Positions 8,280 to 17,750 of a stretch of DNA of 64,000 bases are shown piece by piece. Source of the DNA: Christensenella massiliensis (GTDB lineage Bacteria > Bacillota > Clostridia > Christensenellales > Christensenellaceae); the NCBI GenBank assembly GCA_900155415.1, contig LT700187.1, positions 2,294,001 through 2,358,000 on the forward strand. The letters are read 5' to 3'. The notes beneath the pieces were generated by a model, which saw only the letters and a list, made by a program, of their open reading frames with translations, ran no database searches and was not told the DNA's origin. The first letter of the stretch is position 1, and the number at the start of each line of letters is the position of its first letter. The translations under genes were made by a program, and so were the position numbers.

Positions 8280-9197
8280 TTATCCGTAAATAATTTGTCC
8301 AATTTTGCGGTAAAGCCCGCTTTTATATAGCTTATATTTTGAAAGAATACGCATCCTTTTCCATATCCCATATCTATCAAGGCCGGCGAATGCGCAGATC
8401 ATCTCTTTTTGTTCGTCGTTTAACATATCGTCATAGGCATCTAAAAAAGCAGCAGCCTGCCGGTACGTCTTTTGAATAGATTTTTTTATTTGTCCTGTGT
8501 CCGATAGCTTTCCCTTCACATAGGAAACGCTTTTCACATCCTTTGCTCCCACCTCATTGGTTTGATGCTGCCTATAGTGGATGCGGTTAGGCGCTATTAG
8601 GATGCCGCCAAACGCTGCGGCAACGAGGCCGATCCACCAATCATGCATTAATGCGCCTTCATTCGGGCGAATTATATCTGCCAATGCGCGGTTTATCATG
8701 ACCGTGCAGCCTGTAATATTATTTTGTGAAAGAAGTTGATTGAGCCGCTGCCGTTCAGGGTCTAATTTTTGTAGTGCAAACATCGATGAATGGAGAATTC
8801 TGTCCTCTTCATCTACTACAGTAAGGTCTGAATGTGCCAGCAGGGGAACCCCGTTCTGCTTTCGTTCTGCTTCCCGAAGAACGGAGAGCGTACTCTCCAC
8901 CTTATCCGGCATCCAAATATCATCCTGATCGGCAAACATGATATATTCGCTTCGCGCATTCGAAAGGAGAGAAAAAAAATTATCGCGCGCAGAACCTTTC
9001 CTCCGTCCGTCTCTCAGTACTGTAATTTTATCCGGATATGCCCGGCAAAATCCGTCCAAAATAGCAGGTGTTCCATCCGTTGACCTATCATCCCGTGCAT
9101 AAATATGAAATTCATGGTAAGTCTGTCCGAGCAGGGAATCCAACATTTCTTTCAGATAACGTTCCCCATTATAGGTTGCGAGCAATATATCGACCAT
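8280..9197 (-). CDS. Family 2 glycosyltransferase (rhamnosyltransferase-like)
   Basis: 305-residue GT-A fold enzyme. It begins with VDILLATYNGERYL and has ARDDRSTDGT for nucleotide-sugar binding and FADQDDIWMPDK, a signature typical of dTDP-rhamnosyl and related transferases of cell-surface polysaccharides. LMHDWWIGLVAAAFGG is also typical of that group. No membrane segment is obvious, so it is probably a cytoplasmic, membrane-associated enzyme. It stands alone, without other polysaccharide genes, directly upstream of cinA. Donor and acceptor are unknown. Confidence 0.88.
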   Translation of the reverse strand: MVDILLATYNGERYLKEMLDSLLGQTYHEFHIYARDDRSTDGTPAILDGFCRAYPDKITVLRDGRRKGSARDNFFSLLSNARSEYIMFADQDDIWMPDKVESTLSVLREAERKQNGVPLLAHSDLTVVDEEDRILHSSMFALQKLDPERQRLNQLLSQNNITGCTVMINRALADIIRPNEGALMHDWWIGLVAAAFGGILIAPNRIHYRQHQTNEVGAKDVKSVSYVKGKLSDTGQIKKSIQKTYRQAAAFLDAYDDMLNDEQKEMICAFAGLDRYGIWKRMRILSKYKLYKSGLYRKIGQIIYG

Positions 9198-9273
9198 CTG
9201 TTTCTCCCGTTTGAAAATCCTATCTTTAATTTATCACGATTGCACATAAAAAAAAAGAGCATTAGCCCAATCA

Positions 9274-9315
9274 TCATAAAAAAGCGGAGGATAAATATCC
9301 TCCGCTTTTTTATGA
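9274..9315 (-). terminator. Terminator after rubrerythrin (symmetrical)
   Basis: Perfect 20-bp inverted repeat (9274-9293 with 9296-9315) with flanking A and T runs, so it could act in both directions. It is placed to terminate the rubrerythrin transcript on the minus strand. Confidence 0.88.
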
Positions 9316-9321
9316 TCAGCC

Positions 9322-9867
9322 TCAATAGTTGTCTTCCTTCAACTGGAAGTATGCCTTTGGATGCTGGCATACCGGACATTTCTCCGGAGCAGCCTTAGAT
9401 TTCTGGATGTGACCGCAGTTGATGCATTGCCACAACACTTCTGTATCCCGTTCAAATACTTTTCCGTCCGTCAGATTATCCGCCAACTTGCGGTATCTGT
9501 TTTCGTGCTCCTGCTCAACAGCTCCCGCTCCTCTGAACTGGCGGGCAATTTCCGTGAATCCTTCCTCTTCAGCAATCTTTGCAAAGGAAGGATACATTTC
9601 AGACGTTTCATAGTGTTCCCCTGCCGCCGCATCTTTTAGATTTGTGATCGTGTCCGGAATCTTGTTATCCGGATGCAGCCACTTAAACCATAATTTTGCA
9701 TGCTCCTTTTCGTTTGCTGAGGTCTCGGCAAAGATATTGGATATCTGAACATAGCCATCCTTTTTGGCCTGCGAAGAATAATAAAGATATTTCATGTGAG
9801 CCATCGATTCTCCCGCGAAAGCGTCCTGCAGACATTTCTCTGTTTTCGTTCCCTTTAAATCTTTCAT
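9322..9867 (-). CDS. rbr: Rubrerythrin
   Basis: 181-residue non-haem iron peroxidase that reduces hydrogen peroxide in anaerobes. The N-terminal ferritin-like four-helix domain carries the diiron Glu residues (AFAGESMAHMKY, ETSANEKEHAKLW, GAVEQEHENRY). The C-terminal rubredoxin domain binds one Fe through CINCGHIQ and CPVC. I start at ATG 9867 (MKDLKGTKTEK), the usual rubrerythrin N terminus. The ATG at 9876 has its GGAG only one base away and is unlikely to be used. It points to an anaerobic lifestyle with occasional oxygen stress. Confidence 0.95.
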   Translation of the reverse strand: MKDLKGTKTEKCLQDAFAGESMAHMKYLYYSSQAKKDGYVQISNIFAETSANEKEHAKLWFKWLHPDNKIPDTITNLKDAAAGEHYETSEMYPSFAKIAEEEGFTEIARQFRGAGAVEQEHENRYRKLADNLTDGKVFERDTEVLWQCINCGHIQKSKAAPEKCPVCQHPKAYFQLKEDNY

Positions 9868-9948
9868 AAGATACATACTCCTTTTCTCAAGTTAAAATAA
9901 ATGAATAACATATCTTATAATTAAACCGCTAAGACTGATTTAAACAAT

Positions 9949-11376
9949 TTATACGTTGATTTCTCCCTGCATAGTTAGATCTGAATAATTTGCGAGAATC
10001 GGATCTGCAACTTCACGCACAAAATCCTCTGTCTGCACATCTGCAAGCCCAATAAAATTATGTGGCTCCATCAGCGCGTCGATTTCCGCAGGCTCCATAC
10101 GAAAATCTGCATCCGCCTTGATCCGCTCTATCAAATCATTCTCTTTTCCCTCCACTTTTACGCGCGTACCGGCTTCCATAGAATATTTCCGTATCCGCTC
10201 ATGAAGTTCCTGTCTGTCGCCCCCGCGTTTTACTGCATCCATCAAAATCGTTTCTGTAGCCATAAACGGCAATTCTTCACGAATCCTCTTCCCGATCACC
10301 TTAGGGTAAACGACCATGCCGCTTGAAACATTCAAATAAATATTCAGCACTGCGTCCAAAGCCATAAATGCCTGCGGGATGACCAGCCGCTTATTCGCAC
10401 TATCGTCAAGCGTACGTTCAAACCATTGGGTCGACGCGGTGATAGCCGGACTTGAAGCAAGGCTTATGATATACCGGGCAAGAGAGCAAATTCTCTCGGA
10501 GCGCATCGGATTCCGCTTATATGCCATAGCTGATGAACCGATCTGATTTTTTTCAAACGGTTCTTCTACTTCCTTTAAATTCTGCAGCAGGCGGAGATCG
10601 TTTGCAAACTTATATGCGCTCTGTGCGACCGAAGAGAGAAAATCGACCACAAGGCTGTCAAATTTTCTCGGATAAGTTTGTCCCGTCACCGCAAATACCT
10701 TTTCATAGCCCAATTTTTGCGCTACCTTTTTCTCGAGCTCCTTCACTTTCTGAGCGTCTCCCTCAAAAAGCGTTAAAAAGCTCGCCTGTGTTCCTGTCGT
10801 TCCTTTCACGCCGCGCAGCCTGACTTGGGATTTTACAAACATGAGCTGTTCATAATCCAGCACAAGGTCCTGCATCCACAGAGTGGCGCGCTTTCCGACC
10901 GTAGTGAGCTGCGCCGGCTGATAGTGCGTGAAGCCAAGCGTCGGCAGGTCTTTATATTTCAGCGCAAATTCTTTTAGCCGTGCAATCACATTGACGAGCT
11001 TTTTTTCAATAATAGCGAGAGCTCTATCCATCACGATAACATCTGTGTTATCGCCTACATAACAGCTTGTCGCACCCAAATGAATGACTCCCTTTGCTTT
11101 AGGGCATTGCACGCCGTATGCATAAACATGCGACATAACGTCATGACGCACCTCGCGTTCTCTCGCTTGTGCAACATCATAGTTGATGTCCTCCGCATGT
11201 ACCTTTAATTCATCGATCTGCTCCCTTGAAACCGGGAGCCCCATTTCATGCTCTGCTTCTGCAAGAGCGATCCACAGCTTTCTCCATGTTTTAAATTTAA
11301 CATCGTCAGAGAACGTATGCGCCATTTCCCTGCTTGCATATCGTGTGATCAATGGATTTTCGTAAACATCTTTCAT
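9949..11376 (-). CDS. purB: Adenylosuccinate lyase
   Basis: 475 residues. It catalyses two steps of purine synthesis: SAICAR to AICAR, and adenylosuccinate to AMP, each releasing fumarate. The fumarase/aspartase-superfamily signature SSAMAYKRNPMRSER is visible near residue 285. HLGATSCYVGDNTD and GFTHYQPAQLTTVGKR hold the active-site His residues. The gene is monocistronic with its own consensus-like promoter at 11414-11442, away from the other pur genes. Confidence 0.96.
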   Translation of the reverse strand: MKDVYENPLITRYASREMAHTFSDDVKFKTWRKLWIALAEAEHEMGLPVSREQIDELKVHAEDINYDVAQAREREVRHDVMSHVYAYGVQCPKAKGVIHLGATSCYVGDNTDVIVMDRALAIIEKKLVNVIARLKEFALKYKDLPTLGFTHYQPAQLTTVGKRATLWMQDLVLDYEQLMFVKSQVRLRGVKGTTGTQASFLTLFEGDAQKVKELEKKVAQKLGYEKVFAVTGQTYPRKFDSLVVDFLSSVAQSAYKFANDLRLLQNLKEVEEPFEKNQIGSSAMAYKRNPMRSERICSLARYIISLASSPAITASTQWFERTLDDSANKRLVIPQAFMALDAVLNIYLNVSSGMVVYPKVIGKRIREELPFMATETILMDAVKRGGDRQELHERIRKYSMEAGTRVKVEGKENDLIERIKADADFRMEPAEIDALMEPHNFIGLADVQTEDFVREVADPILANYSDLTMQGEINV

Positions 11377-11413
11377 GAAAAAACTACCGCCTTTAGTTTG
11401 ATATTCTTTTTTT

Positions 11414-11442
11414 ATTGTAACGGGTTTACCGCTCTATTTCAA
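11414..11442 (-). promoter_or_regulatory. Promoter of purB
   Basis: Minus strand: TTGAAA (11437-11442), 17-bp spacer and TACAAT (11414-11419), about 40 bp before the purB start. Confidence 0.7.
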
Positions 11443-11582
11443 GCTATCACATGGAAAGAATACTTCCCTTTGAGTTATATGCAAACGAGCGTTCTCTCGG
11501 ATGACCAGCCTTTGTTTTTCTCCGTGTTATTATGTCTGCCATCCGCTTTCTGCAATATTGCTCTCCCGCATGCATGTTACAT

Positions 11583-11612
11583 AAAAAAGGAACGGTATAA
11601 AACCGTTCCTTT
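11583..11612 (-). terminator. Terminator after rny
   Basis: 11-bp stem (11586-11596 with 11602-11612) with a 5-nt loop and a T-run on the minus strand (complement of 11583-11588), directly after the rny stop. Confidence 0.88.
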
Positions 11613-11615
11613 TAT

Positions 11616-13157
11616 TTATTTTGCATAATCTGTCGTTCTCGTTTCCCGAATCACATTGACTTTGATTTGCCCCGGGTAGTCGAGTTCGTCCTCGATCTTT
11701 TTCACGATATCTCGTGCCAGCAAAGTTGTTCCTGCGTCGTCGATCTCATCAGGCTTTACAATGATTCTGATCTCTCGACCAGCCTGAATTGCATAAGATT
11801 TATCAACGCCTGCAAATGAATTTGCAATTCCTTCAAGGTTTTCAAGACGTTTGATATAGTTTTCCAAAGATTCTCTTCTGGCTCCCGGCCTTGCAGCGGA
11901 AACAGCGTCAGCAGCCTGCACCAAGACAGCTTCTATGGTCTTGGGCTCCACATCTCCATGATGTGCAGCTATCGCATTGATGACGTCTGCATTCTCTTTA
12001 TATTTCTTCGCGAGGTCAGCGCCAATCTGGATATGCGGACCTTCCACTTCATGGTCGACCGCCTTTCCGATATCATGCAAAAGTCCCGCACGCTTCGCGA
12101 GCTTTGCATTCGCTCCGATCTCCGATGCCATCAGGGAAGCTAAATGTGCAACTTCGATCGAATGCTTCAATACATTTTGTCCATAACTGGTACGATATTT
12201 CAATCTGCCCAGTAGTCTTACAAGTTCAGGATGCAGGGAATGGATCCCTACGTCAAAGACTGCATGTTCTCCGGCCTCCCGAATTTGTGTATCGACTTCT
12301 TTCTGTGCTTTATGCACCATTTCCTCAATACGCGCGGGATGAATACGCCCGTCAACGATCAGTTTTTCAAGCGCGATCCGTGCGACTTCCCGCCTGACCG
12401 GATCGAAGCCGGAAAGGATGACAGCCTCAGGAGTATCATCTATGATCAAATCAATTCCTGTAGCCGTTTCCAATGTCCGGATATTTCTTCCTTCTCTTCC
12501 GATGATCCTGCCTTTCATTTCATCGTTAGGCAGGTTGACAACGGATACCGTGCTTTCTGCAACATGGTCCGCCGCGCATTTCTGGATTGCCAGCGAAAGG
12601 ATATTGCGGGCCTTTTTATCCGCCTCGTCTTTTGCTTTCTGTTCAATATCCCGAAGCATTACGGCCATATCATGCCGCGCCTCATGCTCCACTTTCTCAA
12701 GGAGCAGGCCTTTTGCTTCATCAATGGTCATTCCCGAAATGTGCTCGAGCTGCTCAAGCTGCTGCGCATGGACATGCGCAAGATCTTCCTTAGCCTTTGC
12801 GATCTCTTTGGTTTTTCGGTTGATTTGCTCTTCTTTCTGCTCTATGCTGTCTAATTTCTTATCCAGCACTTCTTCCCTTTGTACAAGTCTTTTTTCGATC
12901 TTTGTAATTTCATTCCGTCTTTCTCTTGATTCCTTGTCAAATTCGCTACGCAGTTTATGAACTTCTTCCTGAGCCTCCAGAACCGTCTCTTTCTTGATCA
13001 CCTCAGCACGCTTTTGCGCTTCGTCGATCAACTTCTTAACGGAATCCTCCGCGCGGCCGATTTTAGATTCCGCAATATTGCGTCTGTAAAAATAGCCGAT
13101 AATAAGACCCGCTACCAGACATCCCGCGCCTATGAGGATAGGAATCAGCACATCCAC
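11616..13157 (-). CDS. rny: Ribonuclease Y
   Basis: 513-residue membrane-anchored endoribonuclease that initiates mRNA decay in Firmicutes. In order: one N-terminal membrane helix (about residues 3-24), a long charged coiled coil (to about 200), a KH RNA-binding domain ([15 protein letters not shown]), and an HD hydrolase domain with [15 protein letters not shown] and AHHGDVEP. The start is GTG at 13157, with GGAGG about 12 bases upstream. The promoter at 13246-13274 overlaps the stop codon of the preceding gene. In many relatives rny follows recA; here it stands alone. Confidence 0.96.
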   Translation of the reverse strand: MDVLIPILIGAGCLVAGLIIGYFYRRNIAESKIGRAEDSVKKLIDEAQKRAEVIKKETVLEAQEEVHKLRSEFDKESRERRNEITKIEKRLVQREEVLDKKLDSIEQKEEQINRKTKEIAKAKEDLAHVHAQQLEQLEHISGMTIDEAKGLLLEKVEHEARHDMAVMLRDIEQKAKDEADKKARNILSLAIQKCAADHVAESTVSVVNLPNDEMKGRIIGREGRNIRTLETATGIDLIIDDTPEAVILSGFDPVRREVARIALEKLIVDGRIHPARIEEMVHKAQKEVDTQIREAGEHAVFDVGIHSLHPELVRLLGRLKYRTSYGQNVLKHSIEVAHLASLMASEIGANAKLAKRAGLLHDIGKAVDHEVEGPHIQIGADLAKKYKENADVINAIAAHHGDVEPKTIEAVLVQAADAVSAARPGARRESLENYIKRLENLEGIANSFAGVDKSYAIQAGREIRIIVKPDEIDDAGTTLLARDIVKKIEDELDYPGQIKVNVIRETRTTDYAK

Positions 13158-13245
13158 TTAGCAAATTCACCTCCCATTCTTCCATATTCTGTTTTCAAAA
13201 TTCAATTCGGCAAGTTTGTAATAATAACAAATATAACCAATATAT

Positions 13246-13274
13246 ATTGTATCTTTATTTTAGGATAATGTCAA
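13246..13274 (-). promoter_or_regulatory. Promoter of rny
   Basis: Minus strand: TTGACA (13269-13274), 17-bp spacer and TACAAT (13246-13251). The -35 box overlaps the stop codon of the upstream flavoprotein gene. Confidence 0.78.
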
Positions 13275-14500
13275 TCAAATACGCTCGTTCCCGCCAGAAA
13301 TCCGGTGGAAAATGCGATTTGAAGATTAAAACCGCCTGTTTTTGCGTCTACATCTATTACTTCGCCCGCAAAATAAAGATTATGCACCAATTTGGATTCC
13401 ATAGTGGAGGGATCGATCTCGCGGACACATACGCCGCCAGATGTAACAATTCCCTCTTCGATCGGGCGTGTGTCGGCAATCGAAATCGAAAAAGCTTTCA
13501 ACTGCCTGCAGAGCGATTCGCGTTCCTTCTTTGTAATACTGTGGACCGGTTTATCCGGTTCTATTCCCGTTTCCGTCAGAAATGGATAAATCATTTTTCC
13601 CGGCATAAGACTGGCCATGACCGTTTTTATCCGCTTATTTTGGGAAGAGGTAAATTCCCGCAGGATCCGCGCTTCCAGTTTTTCGGCACTTAAAGCCGGC
13701 TTTAAATCTATCTCTGCACGCAGAGACAGCGGCTGCTTTTGATGGTCTATAAAACTGCTTGCGGAAAGGACGACCGGACCGGAAAGTCCAAAGTGGGTGA
13801 AGATCAGCTCCCCTTGTTCGCCATAGATACGCTTTTCATTTTGGAATAGTGTAAAATAAATATTTTTGAGGGTCAGCCCCTGCATTTTAGGACAAATGTG
13901 ATGGACATCTTCCAAGGGCACAAGCGCCGGATGCAGCGGTCGCACCGTATGTCCCAACTCCTTTGCAAACCGGTAGCCCTCTCCGGTGGAGCCTGTAAGC
14001 GGATAAGATTTTCCGCCTGTTGCAATCAAAATGGCATCTGCTTCTAATGTCTGGCCGTTCCGCAGGAAAAGAACAAACTTGTCTTGATTTCGTTCTATCC
14101 TGCACACCTCTGAATTCAAGCGTATCCTCGCGCCTGCCCGTTCCGTCATGGACCGCAACGTGCGGATCACATCGCTCGAATGGTCGCTTTGAGGGAATAT
14201 GCGCCCTCCGCGTTCCACTTTAGTCGGGAGACCATTTTGGTTGAGCAATTCGATCAAATCTCTGTTGCTGAAAGAATAAAGCGCGCTCATCAAAAACTTT
14301 TCATTATGTACGACCTGTGGGAAAAAATCGCTGATATCACAATCATTGGTGATATTGCAGCGACCCTTTCCTGTAATAAACAGCTTTTTTCCTACTTTTT
14401 CATTTTTTTCCAGAACGATCGTCCGTATCCCCCGCGACGCAGCCGCATAGGCAGCCATCATCCCCGCAGCGCCCGCACCGATAATAATCAGCTTATTCAT
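13271..14500 (-). CDS. HI0933/BaiN-family FAD-dependent oxidoreductase
   Basis: 409-residue flavoprotein of the YhiN/HI0933 family, related to BaiN. The N-terminal dinucleotide fold is IIIGAGAAGMMAAYAAA, followed by GKGRCNITND, LIATGGKSYPLTGSTGEGY, and a C-terminal FAD-contact segment NLYFAGEVIDVDAKTGGFNLQ (split here by description only). The physiological substrate of most family members is unknown; BaiN reduces bile-acid intermediates, which is not implied here. I choose ATG 14500 because GAGG lies seven bases before it; the ATG at 14512 has no site. It overlaps the RpiR gene end by 8 bp, so the two are co-translated. Confidence 0.9.
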   Translation of the reverse strand: MNKLIIIGAGAAGMMAAYAAASRGIRTIVLEKNEKVGKKLFITGKGRCNITNDCDISDFFPQVVHNEKFLMSALYSFSNRDLIELLNQNGLPTKVERGGRIFPQSDHSSDVIRTLRSMTERAGARIRLNSEVCRIERNQDKFVLFLRNGQTLEADAILIATGGKSYPLTGSTGEGYRFAKELGHTVRPLHPALVPLEDVHHICPKMQGLTLKNIYFTLFQNEKRIYGEQGELIFTHFGLSGPVVLSASSFIDHQKQPLSLRAEIDLKPALSAEKLEARILREFTSSQNKRIKTVMASLMPGKMIYPFLTETGIEPDKPVHSITKKERESLCRQLKAFSISIADTRPIEEGIVTSGGVCVREIDPSTMESKLVHNLYFAGEVIDVDAKTGGFNLQIAFSTGFLAGTSVFD

Positions 14501-15383
14501 AGATATCCTCATCTGTTATTTGGGCATCCAGTTCTTTTGTTGCATACACATCATTTGTCTGCCATAGTTCTTCCAGCCGATTGAAATTCGCAAATAATAT
14601 ATCTTTTTTCCGCAGGCCCAGCATAATGATCAGAAGGTTGATAACGGCCAAAGGAGCAACGAAAGAATCTACAAATGAATTCATATAGCTTTTTGCCGTC
14701 AGCGTATAGTCAGCAATTTGAGCAGGAGGCGAGGTTTCGTTGTCCGTTATGGCGACCACCTTGCAGCCGCAGTTTTTCAGATAGGTCATCCCCTCTATCG
14801 TACGCATCGAATAACGCGGAAAGCTGATCGCGATCGCAACGTCTTTTTCATTCGCCGTAAGGATCTGACTGAATATATCGCTCCCGTCAAAGCGGATCAG
14901 CCGGATATTTTCCGTCATATAGTTCATATAATAACGCAGAAATTCCGCCAGAGGGCCGCTGGAACGGGTCCCTAAAATATAGATATTTCTTGCCTTATCG
15001 ATACTGTCTACAATCTTTTCAAGATTTTCCGTCTCAATATGCTCACGTGTTACCCGCAAATTATTGATATCCGTTTTAAATGATGCGTTTACGACCTCGT
15101 CCGAACTAAGCCCTTCCATCATATTAAGGCGTTGTGCGGTCGTCAATTTTGTCTGGATCACCTCTTGAAGGTTTTTTTGCAGCTTCGGATAGCCGTCATA
15201 TCCTAATGCATAAGCAAACCGCACTACAGTCGATTCACTAACGCCTACAAGCTTGCTGAGTGTCGCTGCAGTCATGAACGCCGCTTTGTCGTATTCTTTT
15301 AAAATATAGTCGGCGATCAGCTTCTGTCCTTTCGACATTTTTGCATATTCTGTATTGATACGGTCGATCACATTCCCGAACAT
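14493..15383 (-). CDS. MurR/RpiR-family transcriptional regulator
   Basis: 296 residues: an N-terminal RpiR helix-turn-helix (TAATLSKLVGVSESTVVRFA, about residues 35-60) and a C-terminal SIS phosphosugar-binding domain (NIYILGTRSSGPLAEFL, AISFPRYSMRTIEG). Such proteins regulate sugar-phosphate or amino-sugar genes in response to a bound phosphosugar. The start is ATG 15383, preceded by GGAGGAAAC; the ATG at 15395 lies upstream of that site. It is co-transcribed with the flavoprotein gene. The target genes are not evident, as no sugar gene adjoins it. Confidence 0.92.
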   Translation of the reverse strand: MFGNVIDRINTEYAKMSKGQKLIADYILKEYDKAAFMTAATLSKLVGVSESTVVRFAYALGYDGYPKLQKNLQEVIQTKLTTAQRLNMMEGLSSDEVVNASFKTDINNLRVTREHIETENLEKIVDSIDKARNIYILGTRSSGPLAEFLRYYMNYMTENIRLIRFDGSDIFSQILTANEKDVAIAISFPRYSMRTIEGMTYLKNCGCKVVAITDNETSPPAQIADYTLTAKSYMNSFVDSFVAPLAVINLLIIMLGLRKKDILFANFNRLEELWQTNDVYATKELDAQITDEDIYE

Positions 15384-15421
15384 CGTTTCCTCCATAAGCC
15401 ATTGACTTTCATATCTGTTTT

Positions 15422-15450
15422 ATTATAGCAAAACAAATTCAAAAATGCAA
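15422..15450 (-). promoter_or_regulatory. Promoter of the RpiR-flavoprotein operon
   Basis: Minus strand: TTGCAT (15445-15450), 17-bp spacer ending in TGC, and a perfect TATAAT (15422-15427), i.e. an extended -10. It overlaps the end of surE. Confidence 0.68.
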
Positions 15451-16233
15451 TTTTATCTGTTCAATCTTGCATTTCGAGCGTGCCAATTCTGTTTCTACCG
15501 TTTGATTCCAGCGCAGCGGCGTAATGGAGATATATCCCTCCCTGCACCATTTGACATCCGTTTGATGCGATTCGTTATAGCTATGCCCGATCATTTGTCC
15601 GCTGATCCAATAATAGTCTCTGCCAAACGGATCGACCCTTTTGTCGTATGCTTCATCGTATGCACTGATTCCCTGTTCACACATTTTGATCCCTTGAATA
15701 GCTTCCTGCGGGACAGCCGGAAAATTAACATTATATATATAATCCTTCATCGCTTGTATCTCAAAATGCCGAATCAATTCCATAGAAAGGGCTGCTGCAT
15801 TTTTCAGATAGAGATCTATATTCTCTCTGCTCCGTCTGCTTAAAGCCTGTGAAAAAGCAATTGCGGGCACGCCAAGCATATTTGCCTCAAGTGCGGCGTT
15901 TACAGTACCCGAATATACGATATCCGACCCAAGATTAGCTCCGATATTGATGCCGGAAAGCACAATATCCGGCTGCTTATCTTTCAGCAGATGTGTCAAG
16001 CCTACTTTAACACAGTCTGCCGGAGTGCCGGATACGGAATAGGCTTCCTCCGCGATCCCATCTATTCTTTTTATTGTAAGCGGCATATCCATTGTGAGCG
16101 CATGCCCGCATGCACTCTTTTCCCGGTCCGGCGCTATAACTGTGACATGATGCCCCGCACGTACGGCGGCATCTGCAAGCACGCGTATCCCCAGCGCATG
16201 GAACCCGTCATCGTTTGTAATCAAAATATTCAT
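15439..16233 (-). CDS. surE: 5'/3'-nucleotidase SurE
   Basis: 264-residue SurE phosphatase, which hydrolyses nucleoside 5'- and 3'-monophosphates and short polyphosphate with a divalent metal. The metal-binding start ILITNDDGFHALGI (Asp8-Asp9) is visible, as are SGTPADCVKVGL and SGINIGANLGSDIVYSGTV. The length is normal. It has its own AGGAGG site and is flanked by the oadA terminator upstream and the RpiR promoter downstream. Confidence 0.95.
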   Translation of the reverse strand: MNILITNDDGFHALGIRVLADAAVRAGHHVTVIAPDREKSACGHALTMDMPLTIKRIDGIAEEAYSVSGTPADCVKVGLTHLLKDKQPDIVLSGINIGANLGSDIVYSGTVNAALEANMLGVPAIAFSQALSRRSRENIDLYLKNAAALSMELIRHFEIQAMKDYIYNVNFPAVPQEAIQGIKMCEQGISAYDEAYDKRVDPFGRDYYWISGQMIGHSYNESHQTDVKWCREGYISITPLRWNQTVETELARSKCKIEQIKLHF

Positions 16234-16282
16234 GGTATTTTTCCTCCTTCTTATCGGTCATTATATAATAATTTAAAAAAAT

Positions 16283-16315
16283 AAAAAAGCCGCATACATA
16301 TTAGATGTATGCGGC
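16283..16315 (-). terminator. Terminator of the Na+-pump decarboxylase operon
   Basis: 11-bp stem (16289-16299 with 16305-16315) with a 5-nt loop and six T on the minus strand, 14 bp after the oadA stop. Confidence 0.9.
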
Positions 16316-16328
16316 TCTCTGATTTTTG

Positions 16329-17726
16329 TCAGACAGGGTGAATCATATTCTCTTTATCCAACATATCGGAATCAACTTTATATTTGTTCGCTCTCCGGAA
16401 CTCAAAGAATTTAGGTGCGACCTGCGGGAACATCGCATAGGTCACGATATCTTCTTCCTGCTCCATCCACCCCTTGACCTCTTCTTTATATTTATCGAGC
16501 TCAGGAGGAAGCAGATCTGCCGGCCGTACTGTGATGACCTCTTCATCTCCAATACATTTCTTACGTACTTCTTCATTGACCGGAGCCGGTAATCTGCCAT
16601 ATTCTCCGCGCAGCATCGCCTTTGACTCCTTTGTGACCATCTTATATCGCTCACCGGAAAGCACATTCAGCACAGCCTGTGTACCGACGATTTGACTGGT
16701 GGGCGTAACGAGCGGCGGATATCCAAAATCTTCGCGGACGCGCGGTACTTCGGCAAGCACATCCATCAGCTTATCTTCAGCTCCGGATTGTTTTAACTGG
16801 CTGATAAGGTTCGAAAGCATACCACCCGGAACCTGATACAGAAGCGTATTGATATCGATCCCCAGAACTTTCGGGTCCAGAAAACCATCCGCTTTTAATC
16901 TGTCGGCCACCTTGGTAAAATATTTTGCTGCTTCCGTCAATTTTTTGAGATCAAGACCCGTATCATATTCCGTACCAGCAAGTGTGGCAACGATCGATTC
17001 CGTTGCAGGCTGGGAGGTTCCATTCCCAAGTGGTGAAAGAGCAGTATCAATAATATCTACTCCTGCTTCGATCGCCTTTAGATAGGTCATATCGCCCACT
17101 CCACTTGTATTATGCGTATGCAGATGGATCGGGACTTTAACATGCTTTTTCATTGCCGAGACGAGATTATAAGCCTCATAGGGCAAGAGCAGATTTGCCA
17201 TGTCCTTAATACAGATGGATTTTGCTCCCATTTTCTCAAGTTCCTGCGAAAGCTCCACGAAATAATCGAATGTGTGAACAGGGCTTGTGGTGTATGAAAG
17301 CGCTACCTCCGGCCAACCGCCGTAACGATTGGTCGATTCGATAGACTGGCGCAAATTTCTCGTATCGTTGAGCGCATCAAAGATACGAATCACATCAATA
17401 CCGTTTTTGCAGGCCATTTTGATGAAAAAGTCGACCACATCGTCCGCATAGTGCTTATATCCGAGCAGATTTTGTCCACGCAGCAGCATTTGCAGCTTTG
17501 TATTCGGCATTGCCTTTCTCAGCTTACGCAGACGTTCCCACGGATCCTCGTTCAGAAAACGAAGACATGCATCAAATGTAGCGCCGCCCCAGCATTCGAT
17601 CGACCAATAACCGATGCTGTCAAGCAAGGGGGCGATTGGAAGCATCTCTTCCGTAGTCATGCGCGTCGCAGCCTGCGACTGATGCGCATCCCTTAAAATC
17701 GTATCCATTATATTTACTTTAGCCAT
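16329..17726 (-). CDS. oadA: Oxaloacetate decarboxylase alpha subunit / transcarboxylase 5S-like (no biotin domain)
   Basis: 465-residue carboxyltransferase that moves CO2 between oxaloacetate/pyruvate and biotin. It has the DAHQS motif (RDAHQSQAATRM, near residue 12), the metal-binding HLHTHNTSGVGDMTY, and the carbamylated-lysine motif SICIKDMANLL near 170. Klebsiella-type OadA is about 590 residues with a C-terminal biotinyl domain. This protein ends before that domain, and the biotin is carried by the separate protein encoded at 18955-19374. It is the last gene of the operon. Pyruvate carboxylase subunit B is an alternative name, but the adjacent Na+ pump favours decarboxylation. Confidence 0.93.
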   Translation of the reverse strand: MAKVNIMDTILRDAHQSQAATRMTTEEMLPIAPLLDSIGYWSIECWGGATFDACLRFLNEDPWERLRKLRKAMPNTKLQMLLRGQNLLGYKHYADDVVDFFIKMACKNGIDVIRIFDALNDTRNLRQSIESTNRYGGWPEVALSYTTSPVHTFDYFVELSQELEKMGAKSICIKDMANLLLPYEAYNLVSAMKKHVKVPIHLHTHNTSGVGDMTYLKAIEAGVDIIDTALSPLGNGTSQPATESIVATLAGTEYDTGLDLKKLTEAAKYFTKVADRLKADGFLDPKVLGIDINTLLYQVPGGMLSNLISQLKQSGAEDKLMDVLAEVPRVREDFGYPPLVTPTSQIVGTQAVLNVLSGERYKMVTKESKAMLRGEYGRLPAPVNEEVRKKCIGDEEVITVRPADLLPPELDKYKEEVKGWMEQEEDIVTYAMFPQVAPKFFEFRRANKYKVDSDMLDKENMIHPV

Positions 17727-17750
17727 ATTATCTGTTTCTCCTTCAGTTCA

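Noticed and set aside
9868-9948. PerR box upstream of rubrerythrin
   Set aside because: A TTATAATTA half-site is present but the second half is not; too weak to call.
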